A DNA stretch of 64,000 nt from Streptococcus sp. (GTDB taxonomy: Bacteria > Bacillota > Bacilli > Lactobacillales > Streptococcaceae), in NCBI GenBank assembly GCA_030528055.1, contig JAUMZQ010000003.1, positions 1 to 64,000 on the forward strand. Direction: 5' to 3'. The position numbers and the translations under genes are program-made. Below are positions 10,316 through 18,915 of the stretch, piece by piece. The notes beneath the pieces are model-generated. The model worked only from the letters and a program-made list of their open reading frames with translations, did not search any database and had not been told where the DNA came from. Position 1 is the stretch's first letter. Each line of letters starts with the position of its first letter.

Positions 10316-10475
10316 AACAAAAAACCTCCAAGAAATACTAAGATATTATGATTTAATTAGACAAATTGCTTTAAATCAGTTAAAAAAGTGAATGGTCTAA
10401 GAAATAAATGACTCAAAAAATATTGATACATTATGAAACTAGAGATATTATTTATCAATATTTTATTTCATTTTT

Positions 10476-11666
10476 CTAGGCTTCGACTTCGCTAGTGTTA
10501 GCGAGAGCTTCAATGACATGTCCTTTGATAATGACACCAACTAATTTATCTTGTTCATCTACAACAGCCATTGGAGCAGGAGAATCATAAATCAATGGGA
10601 AAATATCTGTAATCAAGGTATCTTGAGTGACTTTGCGAACATTTTTATCAATGGCATTAGTGAGTGGTTGGTGTTGGCTACGGGCATCACGCGCTGCTTC
10701 AGCAGTAAGACTACCTTTTAAATGACGTTTTCTGTCAACGGCTAGCAACATACTAACCTCCTCTTTTTTCATACGATTAAGAGCAACCGTTGGACCATCA
10801 ATTTCAATGTTAGTCGTGAGAGGAGTTGTCATAATATTTTGAGCTGTCAATACTTTCGAGCGATCAACATCTTCTACAAACTCTCTGACAAAATCATTGG
10901 CTGGATTGGTTAGAATTTCTTCACCAGTTCCGATTTGCATGATTTGACCATCGGCCATAATGGCAATGCGGTCTCCGATGCGAAGTGCCTCGTTTAAATC
11001 ATGGGTGATAAAGATGATAGTTCTTTCTTGGTCGGATTGTAAATCAAGTAGTTCATCTTGCATTTCACGACGAATCAATGGATCTAATGCAGAGAAAGCT
11101 TCATCCATGAGTAAAATATCAGGATTATTAGCTAGGGCGCGTGCTAAGCCGACACGTTGTTGCATTCCTCCAGATAATTGGTCAGGATATTGGTCTTTAA
11201 AAGGCAGTAGACCAGAGTTGTTTAGAGCTTGTTCTGCTAGATGAGTACGTTCCTCTTTAGGAACCCCTCTAACTTCTAAGCCAAATTCGGTATTTTCTAA
11301 AATGGTTCGATGGGGGAACAACCCAAAGTTTTGAAAGACCATGTTTAGTTTGTGGCGTCTGACTTCTCTAAGCTCTTCTTCGTTCATCTTGGCAACGTCT
11401 TGTCCGTCAATATAGATATCTCCAGAAGTGGGGTCAATCAAGCGGTTTAGAAGTCTAATAAGAGTAGATTTCCCACTTCCTGAAAGCCCCATAATGACAA
11501 AGATTTCACCAGCTTGAACTTCAAAATTAACGTCGTAGACACCGACGGTCGCACCAGTTTTTTCTAAGATTTCAGTCTTGCTTTTTGACTCTTTTACCAT
11601 CTCAAGTGCTTGTTTTTGCTTTTTTCCAAAAATTTTGGTTAAGTGCTTTACTTCCAGTTTATGCAA
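10476..11666 (-). CDS. busAA: Glycine betaine ABC transporter ATPase with CBS domains
   Basis: The 396-residue ATPase shows Walker [10 protein letters not shown], signature [15 protein letters not shown], Walker [15 protein letters not shown] and the switch histidine in FITHDLNEA. After residue about 265 come two CBS domains, the ionic-strength and nucleotide-sensing module found in OpuA-type ATPases. It energises betaine import with BusAB. The long N-terminal extension ([20 protein letters not shown]) is usual for this subfamily. Transcription starts from the operator-covered promoter at 11884-11912. Confidence 0.92.
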   Translation of the reverse strand: MHKLEVKHLTKIFGKKQKQALEMVKESKSKTEILEKTGATVGVYDVNFEVQAGEIFVIMGLSGSGKSTLIRLLNRLIDPTSGDIYIDGQDVAKMNEEELREVRRHKLNMVFQNFGLFPHRTILENTEFGLEVRGVPKEERTHLAEQALNNSGLLPFKDQYPDQLSGGMQQRVGLARALANNPDILLMDEAFSALDPLIRREMQDELLDLQSDQERTIIFITHDLNEALRIGDRIAIMADGQIMQIGTGEEILTNPANDFVREFVEDVDRSKVLTAQNIMTTPLTTNIEIDGPTVALNRMKKEEVSMLLAVDRKRHLKGSLTAEAARDARSQHQPLTNAIDKNVRKVTQDTLITDIFPLIYDSPAPMAVVDEQDKLVGVIIKGHVIEALANTSEVEA

Positions 11667-11831
11667 CGTTATTCTCCTTTTGAAAGATTGAATACAAAGA
11701 AAATGTGGTTTTCTTTTTTGTATACTAAATTGTGTTTCTTTCTGATGTGTCTAATAAAAAAGATTGTGTTTATTTAACATCAGAACTATTCATCCTTTAT
11801 GGTGAATAAAAATAAAGGAATCAAGTTTATT

Positions 11832-11912
11832 AAAGTGACTATACTTTATATTTTTTGAGTGGTCACTTTAAAAAGACCACTCAAGTATATCATTGAGTGG
11901 TCACTTTGTCAA
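11832..11912 (-). promoter_or_regulatory. BusR operator array over the busAA promoter
   Basis: On the minus strand a near-consensus promoter reads TTGACA (11907-11912), 17-base spacer, TATACT (11884-11889). Over it lie nested repeats. GAGTGGTCACTTT occurs twice as direct copies (11857-11869 and 11895-11907). GACCACTCAA at 11875-11884 pairs with both flanking copies, and AAAGTGAC at 11832-11839 pairs with GTCACTTT at 11862-11869. BusR is known to bind paired inverted repeats with an AGTGAC-type half-site at the betaine transporter promoter and to repress it when bound to c-di-AMP. The busR gene lies immediately upstream, so the assignment is strong inference. Confidence 0.8.
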
Positions 11913-11958
11913 ATAAGTTGCTGTCTTAATCTTGAATATAAGAAAAACAAGTGACGAC

Positions 11959-12606
11959 TCACTTGTTTAATTCGTTCTCATTGAAAAATAAATTGTACAA
12001 TAAACCGACAGAAAGCTCATTGCCAACAAAGTAGAGAGTGTTACCTGCTTCTAACTTGGTATAAGGGCCCGGAGAGACAAGGAGTTGTTCTTCTTGTTGG
12101 ACAGCGACAATCGTTGCACCAGTAGAATGCCAAATGTTGAGTTCATTGATAGATTTCCCAAGATTAAGTGCGGTTTCATCCAGATGCAGTTCATAAGGAT
12201 TGAAGGGGAAACGTCGTTGAATGTCCTTGGTACGACTGAGGAGCTGACTGAGGAGCTGAGAAAAATTGGTAAATTCTTCTTCTTGTTTCTTTATACTTTG
12301 GTTTAATTTGTTTTTTAAATCTTGTAAGGAGTTAACATCGTTGTAGGTTTCAAGAAATTGCTGCGCCTTGGCTTTTGAAGAAACGAAAGCACCACTACCA
12401 TGGTGTACTTCCATAATCTCCAAATCTACTAGAACATTGATAGCTTTGCGGGCAGTTTCTGGAGAGACATTGAAGTTACTAGCTAGGGTTGAACGTGCAT
12501 AAATTTTACTACCAATAGGATATTTTCCATCAACAATTCGCTCTGCTATTGCAACAGCAATTTGTTGATAGCGGGGAAATGAAATCTCTTTTTTAGAATT
12601 AACCAT
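11959..12606 (-). CDS. busR: BusR, c-di-AMP-responsive GntR-type repressor of betaine uptake
   Basis: The product has three parts. An N-terminal winged helix of the GntR type spans residues about 8-70 (YARSTLASNFNVSPETARKAINVL). A helical linker of about 50 residues follows (LQDLKNKLNQSIKKQEEEF). A C-terminal RCK_C (TrkA_C) domain ends in GNTLYFVGNELSVGLLYNLF. This order defines BusR, which binds c-di-AMP through RCK_C and represses busAB. I place the start at the ATG at 12606 (215 residues) because GGAGG lies 8 bases upstream; the open frame runs 12 codons further without such a site. It is transcribed toward busAA, with the operators in between. Confidence 0.88.
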   Translation of the reverse strand: MVNSKKEISFPRYQQIAVAIAERIVDGKYPIGSKIYARSTLASNFNVSPETARKAINVLVDLEIMEVHHGSGAFVSSKAKAQQFLETYNDVNSLQDLKNKLNQSIKKQEEEFTNFSQLLSQLLSRTKDIQRRFPFNPYELHLDETALNLGKSINELNIWHSTGATIVAVQQEEQLLVSPGPYTKLEAGNTLYFVGNELSVGLLYNLFFNENELNK

Positions 12607-12836
12607 TAGTAAACCTCCATTTGCTATGTGAACTTTCATCATAAAATCTTAGATACGATTATAATATAAAAAGAAAAGAAAAGAAAGTGTCAAAATTAAA
12701 ATGACTAGCTTTAATCATCAAAGAAGATTTTTTTACAAAAAGGTATTATACTAGATAGGAAGATCAGGATTAATAGTTATAATTGAAAAATTTGATTAGT
12801 CTGTTTTTAAGTCAATTTATCATGGAAGGAAAAAAT

Positions 12837-13469
12837 ATGGCCGTTCAATTATTAGAGCAGTGGCTCTTAAAGGAGCAAAAAAAACTGCAAGATAACTACC
12901 AAGAGTTAAATCAAGTATCAGTAAAAGACCCAGATATTCTTTTTATAGGAGATTCCATTATTGAATATTATCCGATTCATGAATTGTTGCAGAGTTCCAA
13001 AACTTTGGTGAATAGAGGAATTCGGGGCTATAAGACAGACTTGCTTTTGGAACATTTAGGGGTTCACCTTTTCGGGGAAACTTTGGATAAAATTTTTATT
13101 CTTATTGGAACCAATGACATCGGAAAAGAAATGACGCAAGAGCAAACTTTGGCAAATATGGAAGCAATCATTCAAGAAATTGCAAGGCTTTATCCATTAG
13201 CCCAAGTCTATCTTTTATCTGTTTTACCAGTCAATCAAGACGAGAAATACCAATCAACTGTTTATGTTCGGACAAATGAAAAAATAGCTAGTCTGAATCA
13301 GGGATATCGAAATTTAGCCGGTATTTATATGAATACTCAATTTATTAATGTCTATGAAGTCTTTTTAAACTCAAAGGAACAATTAAGAGAAAATTACACG
13401 ACTGATGGGCTTCATCTAAATATTGCAGGATATGTGGCATTATCTAAAGTTTTGCAAGAATACTTATAA
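12837..13469 (+). CDS. SGNH/GDSL-family hydrolase
   Basis: A 210-residue esterase-like protein. Block I is GDSIIEYYP, with the nucleophile serine in FIGDSIIE. Block III is IGTNDIGKEMT, and block V supplies the Asp-His pair in TTDGLHLNIAGY. No signal peptide is visible, so it is probably cytoplasmic, as for the family of small streptococcal platelet-activating-factor-acetylhydrolase-like proteins. I start it at the ATG at 12837, which has GGAAGGA 7-13 bases upstream; the longer frame from 12783 begins with TTG and has no ribosome site. Substrate unknown. Confidence 0.82.
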   Translation: MAVQLLEQWLLKEQKKLQDNYQELNQVSVKDPDILFIGDSIIEYYPIHELLQSSKTLVNRGIRGYKTDLLLEHLGVHLFGETLDKIFILIGTNDIGKEMTQEQTLANMEAIIQEIARLYPLAQVYLLSVLPVNQDEKYQSTVYVRTNEKIASLNQGYRNLAGIYMNTQFINVYEVFLNSKEQLRENYTTDGLHLNIAGYVALSKVLQEYL

Positions 13470-13491
13470 TAAAAAAACTAAACTCCATCAG

Positions 13492-13517
13492 AAAAAGCGA
13501 TAATGTTATCGCTTTTT
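13492..13517. terminator. Bidirectional terminator between convergent genes
   Basis: Perfect 12-base arms AAAAAGCGATAA and TTATCGCTTTTT around two bases. It serves the GDSL hydrolase and the beta-lactamase-fold gene. Confidence 0.85.
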
Positions 13518-13520
13518 TCT

Positions 13521-15302
13521 TTATAATGCCCACCATTGATATAAGGACCAATAAAGTATATTGGAAAGTATGAAGAGGGCTGATAAGCTAGTTAGGGTGG
13601 TTAAAACAAACTGACGAGTGGAGAGTCTGCTTTTGGCTTTTGAAATAAATGGGTATAGGACACATCCTGTTAGAACAACTCCTATGATAGCATATCCGAC
13701 CATTCGCCAAGAAGCCATCATACCAATATTTCCTGTTATTGCCATTATGTAAAAATGAATCAGTAAACCACAAAAAGTTAAAATAGAGAGCAATGTAACA
13801 AGATTCCAAATTTTTAAATCTCTTGGGATACTTGCTTTTTTTCTTTTAGTAATTCGTTGGAAAAGGGCTGAAATAATAGTCACGATAGTATTTCCAAAAG
13901 CATAAACAACTCCCAAAATTAACAAAATATACATGGCATAATCTTTGTACACTTCTGCATCAGAAACTTTTAATATTGTGGCGTAACTTTGTGACAATTT
14001 TTCTTGTCCATCTTGGTGGCTGATGGTTGTATAAGCATTTCCTAAGATGGATTTACTGGATGAACGGTTGATGTAATTTACTGTGGGAAATGTCCTGAGT
14101 ATGGAGAGTGGACCAGTTCCGAAGTAACGGCTAGTTCGATAAAAACCAGGTTTAAATTGTTGATATACTTCTTGATCTGTTTTTCTTTTATTTCCAAAAA
14201 CAAGCTCAGGCAAGTTATAATTATAGGTTTTTTCTGAAAATTGATTTGTCATGACGACCATACCAATTCCATTTTTTAAATCTAGATGGATGTAAGAAGA
14301 AAAACCGAGTGAATTGCCTCCGTGTCCCACTAATGTTGTTCCATATTCAAGTGCGAAAAAACCGTGCATATTGCGAGGGGTATCGGTATCAGGATAGGTC
14401 GAAGTCGGAGAATAAAGTGTATCCCACGTTTCTTTTCTTTGGAACAGTGTTTCTTTTTTTAGTAGAGCTTCAGCAAACTTTTGAAAGTCTCCTATCGTAC
14501 TGGCAGCTTGCCCGATCGGGTAGATTCCTAGATAAAGACGCGCTGTTCCTATTGAATTTCCTTTTGCATCGTAGCTATTTGTTTCTTCGCGTTTTTTTTG
14601 TACATATTCATTATCAGTGAAATTTGGTAAAATCGCTGTTTTGTTCATATCAAGTGGTTGGAAAATGTGTTCATGAACATAGTCTGAAAATTTTTGTCCA
14701 GTCACACGTTCAACAATATAAGCAGCTAAACCTGCACCGTAATTGGAATAGGAAGTGGTAGTTCTGGGTTCAAAAATTTGTTTTGGTTGGTTGGTACTAA
14801 GAATTTGTTCAAAATCCTGTCCTTCATTAGGGAGATAAACATGTGTTGAATCTTCAAATCCAGCTTGATGATTCATTAAATCTTTCATTGTGATAGGCTT
14901 GTCATAACGAAGATTTTTAAAAAAATTATCTGGAAGATATTCGCGAATATCTTTATCCAAATCAATTTTTCCTTGTTCCCATTGCTGCATAACAGATATC
15001 CAGATGGTTAATTTAGTAACAGAACCCCATTCAAAGATGGTACTGTCATCCGCTTTTATCTTTTTTTCTTTATTGATATAGCCAAAATTCCCTTGATAGA
15101 TAGTTCCTTTGGTATCAAAGATTGCCGTTTCCATACCAGCTGTTGTGTCCTTGTTACGATTAACATAATCCTCAACTTTTGGTCCAATTTGTTGGTAATT
15201 GAGTCCTGACGGTACGGTTTGCTCGTCAGCTAAAATGGACTTTGGTAAGGAGAGGATGAGGCTGAGGAGAAGTAGAAAATAAAATAGAAAAAATTTTTTC
15301 AT
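13521..15302 (-). CDS. Beta-lactamase-family (class C fold) serine hydrolase with C-terminal membrane domain
   Basis: The 593-residue protein has a signal peptide (residues 1-25). The extracellular beta-lactamase/PBP4* domain follows, with SVTK at residues 94-97, the YSN box at 185-187 and an HGG triad (VGHGGNSLG). After residue about 450 come four or five transmembrane segments. Proteins of this build act on peptides or cell wall and are often found near antimicrobial-peptide resistance genes. It diverges from a response regulator gene. Its promoter region carries three 11-bp repeats also found before the ABC transporter at 17.1-18.8 kb, so both are likely controlled by that regulator. No true beta-lactam resistance should be inferred. 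Confidence 0.82.
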   Translation of the reverse strand: MKKFFLFYFLLLLSLILSLPKSILADEQTVPSGLNYQQIGPKVEDYVNRNKDTTAGMETAIFDTKGTIYQGNFGYINKEKKIKADDSTIFEWGSVTKLTIWISVMQQWEQGKIDLDKDIREYLPDNFFKNLRYDKPITMKDLMNHQAGFEDSTHVYLPNEGQDFEQILSTNQPKQIFEPRTTTSYSNYGAGLAAYIVERVTGQKFSDYVHEHIFQPLDMNKTAILPNFTDNEYVQKKREETNSYDAKGNSIGTARLYLGIYPIGQAASTIGDFQKFAEALLKKETLFQRKETWDTLYSPTSTYPDTDTPRNMHGFFALEYGTTLVGHGGNSLGFSSYIHLDLKNGIGMVVMTNQFSEKTYNYNLPELVFGNKRKTDQEVYQQFKPGFYRTSRYFGTGPLSILRTFPTVNYINRSSSKSILGNAYTTISHQDGQEKLSQSYATILKVSDAEVYKDYAMYILLILGVVYAFGNTIVTIISALFQRITKRKKASIPRDLKIWNLVTLLSILTFCGLLIHFYIMAITGNIGMMASWRMVGYAIIGVVLTGCVLYPFISKAKSRLSTRQFVLTTLTSLSALFILSNILYWSLYQWWAL

Positions 15303-15360
15303 AGAGTTTGTTCCTTTCTGTAGATGTAGATTAAAAAGAGTAATTTTCTTTTCAATAACT

Positions 15361-15405
15361 ATTATGAAGAACGAAATTCAAATAGTTCTCAAGTATTTCT
15401 CAAAT
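15361..15405 (-). promoter_or_regulatory. Triplicated 11-bp response-regulator operator, site 1
   Basis: On the minus strand three consecutive 11-mers, ATTTGAGAAAT, ACTTGAGAACT and ATTTGAATTTC (15373-15405), end 6 bases before a CATAAT -10 box (15361-15366). The same layout is found at 18824-18868. Three repeats with one-helical-turn spacing suit an OmpR-type regulator, and the place fits activation of the serine hydrolase gene starting at 15302. Confidence 0.65.
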
Positions 15406-15438
15406 ATTTCTAAAATTAACAGAAACCCTTTATCATCA

Positions 15439-15467
15439 TTGACTTCTATTTCTATCCTTGCTACACT
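15439..15467 (+). promoter_or_regulatory. Promoter of the two-component system operon
   Basis: TTGACT (15439-15444), 17-base spacer, TACACT (15462-15467). The ATG chosen for the response regulator is 35 bases further on. Confidence 0.65.
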
Positions 15468-15501
15468 GTGTATAGAAAATCAATTAAGAATAGAGGATGT
15501 T

Positions 15502-16176
15502 ATGGCTAATATTTTATTAATTGAAGACAATGTGGATATTCATGATATTTTAAAAGAATTGTTCGAAACCGAGCATACGGTTTATTCAGCTTATTCAGGA
15601 AGTGAAGGAATAGAACTGTTTCAAAAAGAAGAAATTGACCTGATTTTATTGGATATTATGCTACCTGAAAAAAAGGGCAATGAGGTTTTGACTGAAATTC
15701 GTAGGGTGAGCCAAGTACCGATTCTCATGCTGACAGCATTGGGAGATAAATCATTGGTTAGTCGTTATCTGCTTCAGGGAGCCAATGATTATATTGTGAA
15801 ACCATTTGATTTGGATGAGGTATTTGCCAGAGTAACTGTCCAATTGCGTGATAAACAGCCAGAAGAACCGACAAATTGTATTAAATTCAAAAACATTCGC
15901 TTATTGCCAGATACATTTGAAGTGGCGTCAGACAAGCGACGAGTTCGTCTCGGTCGAAAAGAGTACCAAATTCTTCAAATTTTGTTCAATCATCCAAAAA
16001 AAATCTACACGAAAGAGGAATTGTTTGACTTAGTCTGGGGAGAGCTTTATTTACCAGGAGACAATACTTTGAACGCTCATCTTAGTAATCTACGCAAAAA
16101 ATTACAGCAGGTAGATGATTCTACGGATTATATTGAAACTATCTGGGGGTTAGGAATCAAACTAAGAGAGGAGTAG
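15502..16176 (+). CDS. OmpR/PhoB-family response regulator
   Basis: A 224-residue regulator with an N-terminal receiver domain (acidic pocket E8-D9, phospho-acceptor Asp51 in LLLDIMLPE, Thr and Lys further on). The C-terminal winged helix ends in YIETIWGLGIKL. The frame is open upstream to 15364, but the family always starts at MANILLIED-like residues, AGAGGA precedes the ATG at 15502, and a promoter lies in the extra stretch. The histidine kinase gene follows after three bases. The flanking serine hydrolase and ABC transporter genes share an operator, so they are its likely targets. Confidence 0.9.
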   Translation: MANILLIEDNVDIHDILKELFETEHTVYSAYSGSEGIELFQKEEIDLILLDIMLPEKKGNEVLTEIRRVSQVPILMLTALGDKSLVSRYLLQGANDYIVKPFDLDEVFARVTVQLRDKQPEEPTNCIKFKNIRLLPDTFEVASDKRRVRLGRKEYQILQILFNHPKKIYTKEELFDLVWGELYLPGDNTLNAHLSNLRKKLQQVDDSTDYIETIWGLGIKLREE

Positions 16177-16179
16177 TAG

Positions 16180-17058
16180 ATGATTAGTGTCTTTCTTATC
16201 GTTAGTCTAGTACTAAATATTTTCTTCATTTTTTTATTGTTGCGCTATCGTTTGGCTATCAAAGATATTAGTCAACAAATTCATGAAAAATATCAGACGG
16301 TCAGCCATACTCGTTTAAAATCCATTCACCATACAAAAAGTCTTATAGAATTGATTGGTGAGGTGGACACGGTCTTTCAAGAAATGGAGCGCATTCGTTT
16401 TCTTTCTCAAAGAGAAAAAAAGACCTTGGATATGGCTATTAGTAATATTACTCATGATATTCGAACGCCTCTAACTATAGCTAGTGGCTATACACAACAA
16501 TTATTAAAAAAAGACGAAAAAAATGCACCGACATTAGTCAAAGTTGCTACAAATCTCACCATAGTCTCAAAACGCTTGGAGTCTTTATTGGAGTACAGGC
16601 GTTTGATGGAAGAAGCGATTCGTCCTAAGGAAAAAGAAATTTCTATCTCGACAGTGATTCGTAAACAACTAATAGACTATTATGATGCCTTTAAAACAGC
16701 TGGTTTTCATGTTGATATTGATATAGAAGAAGGACTTGTGTTGAATACAGATCCAGATATTATCGAGAGGATTATTCAAAATATCTTGAGCAATATTCTC
16801 AAACATGGGAAAGAAGAAGCTAAATTTTATCTAAGAAGAGAAAATGATGCCATCATGATATCTGCTAAAAATATCGTTCAACAACCTATTCATGATTTGG
16901 AAGGTTTAACCAATCGTTTTTATTCAGAAAACTTATCTAAAAGTGAAGAATCTTCTGGACTGGGGCTTTATATTACACAACAATTAGTATTGCTTTTAAA
17001 GGGAGAATTAACGATGAAAGCAGAAGCAGATTGGTTTGAAGTTACGATTCAATTATAA
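16180..17058 (+). CDS. Sensor histidine kinase with a single N-terminal membrane segment
   Basis: The 292-residue kinase has one membrane segment (residues about 3-22) and no extracellular sensor domain. The H-box is SNITHDIRTPLT with His92, and N and G boxes occur in IIQNILSNILKHG and SSGLGLYITQQL. Kinases with so little outside the membrane usually sense in or at the membrane, often through a partner transporter. The ABC-2 transporter encoded next door on the other strand is the obvious candidate. The gene lies 3 bases after the response regulator gene and ends at a terminator shared with the permease gene. Confidence 0.9.
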   Translation: MISVFLIVSLVLNIFFIFLLLRYRLAIKDISQQIHEKYQTVSHTRLKSIHHTKSLIELIGEVDTVFQEMERIRFLSQREKKTLDMAISNITHDIRTPLTIASGYTQQLLKKDEKNAPTLVKVATNLTIVSKRLESLLEYRRLMEEAIRPKEKEISISTVIRKQLIDYYDAFKTAGFHVDIDIEEGLVLNTDPDIIERIIQNILSNILKHGKEEAKFYLRRENDAIMISAKNIVQQPIHDLEGLTNRFYSENLSKSEESSGLGLYITQQLVLLLKGELTMKAEADWFEVTIQL

Positions 17059-17089
17059 AAAAGTCAGCTAATTAATTCGCTGACTTTTT
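17058..17089. terminator. Bidirectional terminator, kinase gene and permease gene
   Basis: Perfect 11-base arms AAAAAGTCAGC (17058-17068) and GCTGACTTTTT (17079-17089). Confidence 0.85.
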
Positions 17090-17095
17090 GTTTCA

Positions 17096-17854
17096 TTATC
17101 CCAAATCTTTTTTCTTGAAAATAATAACATTTAAATAATTGAAAATAATGATAGTACAAATAGCTAGAATAGTTGTTTGGATTATCGCATCATTATGAGT
17201 AGACATTTCAAAACTAAAATTCAGATTTAAATATTTTAGCAATTCAATATCAGGGAAAAAGATAAGTGGTAAAGAGAGTATGGAGTTAAAAACGATAAAA
17301 GATAGAACGGCAGCAATGATTGAGTGGGTTAAATAAAGAACAAAAGAAAGTAGACTGAGCCAAGCTAAAACACCGATTAATTGAACTAAAATAGTTAGAG
17401 AAAAGTGAACGAAAAATGCTTTAGGAATAAGACCAATGCCGTTTAAAATACTGGCACAAATGAATGAAACACCATAAGTTTGGATAAATTGAAATATGGT
17501 TAGGAAAAACAAAGTAGCAAATTTAGTAAAATAAAAACTAGTACGAGAAATACCATAAGGAATCGCATTTTTATAAAGCTTTTTAGAAATATCAGTACCG
17601 ATTAACAGGAATAACAACACAACTACAGGGAATAATATCATACCATTTTGAGATACTTTACTCATTGCTTCTATTCCATTCCAATTTTCGCTGAAATTAA
17701 GAGCCTGTTCAGGACTAGAGATTGAAACACCTAGGTGGAAAGGAATTCCAAAAATGATACCAATCAAGATATTTAGTAACATAAAGGCTTCTAGTATCCA
17801 AAAGCCTTTTGAACGCAAGAGGCGGTAGAAGTCGGCTTGAATTGAGTGTAACAT
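17096..17854 (-). CDS. ABC-2 type transporter permease
   Basis: A 252-residue membrane protein with about six transmembrane segments. It begins MLHSIQADFYRLLRSKGFWI, typical of ABC-2 permeases of the lantibiotic-immunity and bacitracin-type exporters. A conserved extracellular loop follows the first span. It is encoded 4 bases after the ATPase gene and works with it. The linked kinase, regulator and serine hydrolase suggest a role in sensing or resisting a cell-envelope agent, but the substrate is unknown. Confidence 0.8.
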   Translation of the reverse strand: MLHSIQADFYRLLRSKGFWILEAFMLLNILIGIIFGIPFHLGVSISSPEQALNFSENWNGIEAMSKVSQNGMILFPVVVLLFLLIGTDISKKLYKNAIPYGISRTSFYFTKFATLFFLTIFQFIQTYGVSFICASILNGIGLIPKAFFVHFSLTILVQLIGVLAWLSLLSFVLYLTHSIIAAVLSFIVFNSILSLPLIFFPDIELLKYLNLNFSFEMSTHNDAIIQTTILAICTIIIFNYLNVIIFKKKDLG

Positions 17855-17858
17855 AATC

Positions 17859-18773
17859 TTAGTCCTCCTTAGTGATCATATCAGTGAAGTATTGCTCCAG
17901 ATCTTTATGAGCGTAGTAAATAGCATGAATGGCAATATCAACTGTAACTAATTCTTTAATAATGGTATTGATTTCATTAGTATGAGCAAAGATATGAATT
18001 TCATCTTCATTGTTGATGACTTTGAGTGGGAAACCAAGCCTATCGTGAATTAATTGACTAGCCTTATCCAGTTCATTGGTTTTCAAAATGATACAATCTT
18101 CGCTTTGTTGTTCAAACTCAGCTTTTGTAATTTCTTTAATGATGGTGCCATGTTCTAAAATTCCAAATTTAGTAGCAATAAGGTACAATTCAGAAAGAAT
18201 GTGACTGGAAATAATGAAGGTCGTTCCTTCTTCCTGTAATTGTTGAACTATTTGACGAAAATGCTTGATTCCTAGAGGATCTAAGCCGTTTATAGGTTCA
18301 TCTAAAATGACCAAATCAGGTTTGGAAATTAGAGCAATTCCAAGCCCTAGACGTTGTTTCATACCAAAAGAAAAATTTCGGAACTTCTTTTTTCCGGTGT
18401 CTGCTAAACCAATATTTTTCAATATTTCTTTAATTACTGTATCAGCATTTGCAATATGTTGCACCTTGCAATAGTAATTGAGATTTTCATAGGCTGTTAG
18501 ATGGTTATAGGCAACAGGTGTTTCGATAACAGATCCAACTCGTTTAAGGTTATGTGTCCATTCAGCATGGTCGCGAGAACCAAATAAGGTAATCTCTCCT
18601 TCGTCGATGTGAATCAGTTGCGTGATAGCCTTGATAAGAGTGCTTTTACCAGCCCCATTTTTCCCAATTAAACCATAAATCTCACCCTTTTTTAAGCTAA
18701 GGTGAGCTTTGTTCAGGGCATGATGTTGTCCATATTTTTTGCTAATCTGTTTCACTTCTAAAATGGTTTCCAT
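17859..18773 (-). CDS. ABC transporter ATPase (BcrA/lantibiotic-resistance type)
   Basis: The 304-residue ATPase has Walker A GKNGAGKST, the degenerate signature FSFGMKQRLGLG typical of the BcrA-like exporter group, Walker B LVILDEPINGLDP and switch histidine SSHILSEL. After residue about 210 is a C-terminal extension common in this group. GGAGG precedes the ATG. It forms an operon with the permease gene and starts from the repeat-bearing promoter at 18824-18868. Confidence 0.88.
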   Translation of the reverse strand: METILEVKQISKKYGQHHALNKAHLSLKKGEIYGLIGKNGAGKSTLIKAITQLIHIDEGEITLFGSRDHAEWTHNLKRVGSVIETPVAYNHLTAYENLNYYCKVQHIANADTVIKEILKNIGLADTGKKKFRNFSFGMKQRLGLGIALISKPDLVILDEPINGLDPLGIKHFRQIVQQLQEEGTTFIISSHILSELYLIATKFGILEHGTIIKEITKAEFEQQSEDCIILKTNELDKASQLIHDRLGFPLKVINNEDEIHIFAHTNEINTIIKELVTVDIAIHAIYYAHKDLEQYFTDMITKED

Positions 18774-18823
18774 AATAGAGACCCTCCTTGTAGAAAATAA
18801 CTGAATTTCTTTTACTTATCTTT

Positions 18824-18868
18824 AGTATAGATTAAATCATTCAAATATTTATCAAGCAATTCTCAAAT
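18824..18868 (-). promoter_or_regulatory. Triplicated 11-bp response-regulator operator, site 2
   Basis: On the minus strand three consecutive 11-mers, ATTTGAGAATT, GCTTGATAAAT and ATTTGAATGAT (18836-18868), lie 6 bases before a TATACT -10 box (18824-18829). The -35 position has no consensus hexamer, as expected for an activated promoter. Layout and spacing match site 1 at 15361-15405. Confidence 0.7.
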
Positions 18869-18882
18869 ATTTCTAAAAAATG

Positions 18883-18915
18883 AACATCCATCAATCTGGA
18901 TGACTGACGGATGTT
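18883..18915 (-). terminator. Terminator of the pabB-pabC gene
   Basis: Arms AACATCC (18883-18889) and GGATGTT (18909-18915) around an inner stem, with T6 just beyond on the minus strand. It overlaps the stop codon. Confidence 0.6.

Noticed and set aside
10960..11244. 94-codon open frame on the plus strand
   Set aside because: Shadow of the busAA ATPase gene on the opposite strand.
12783..12836. 18-codon N-terminal extension of the GDSL hydrolase
   Set aside because: It begins with TTG and lacks a ribosome site; the ATG at 12837 has a good one.
15364..15501. 46-codon N-terminal extension of the response regulator
   Set aside because: Contains the likely promoter and operator repeats; receiver domains start at the MANILLIED position, which has its own ribosome site.
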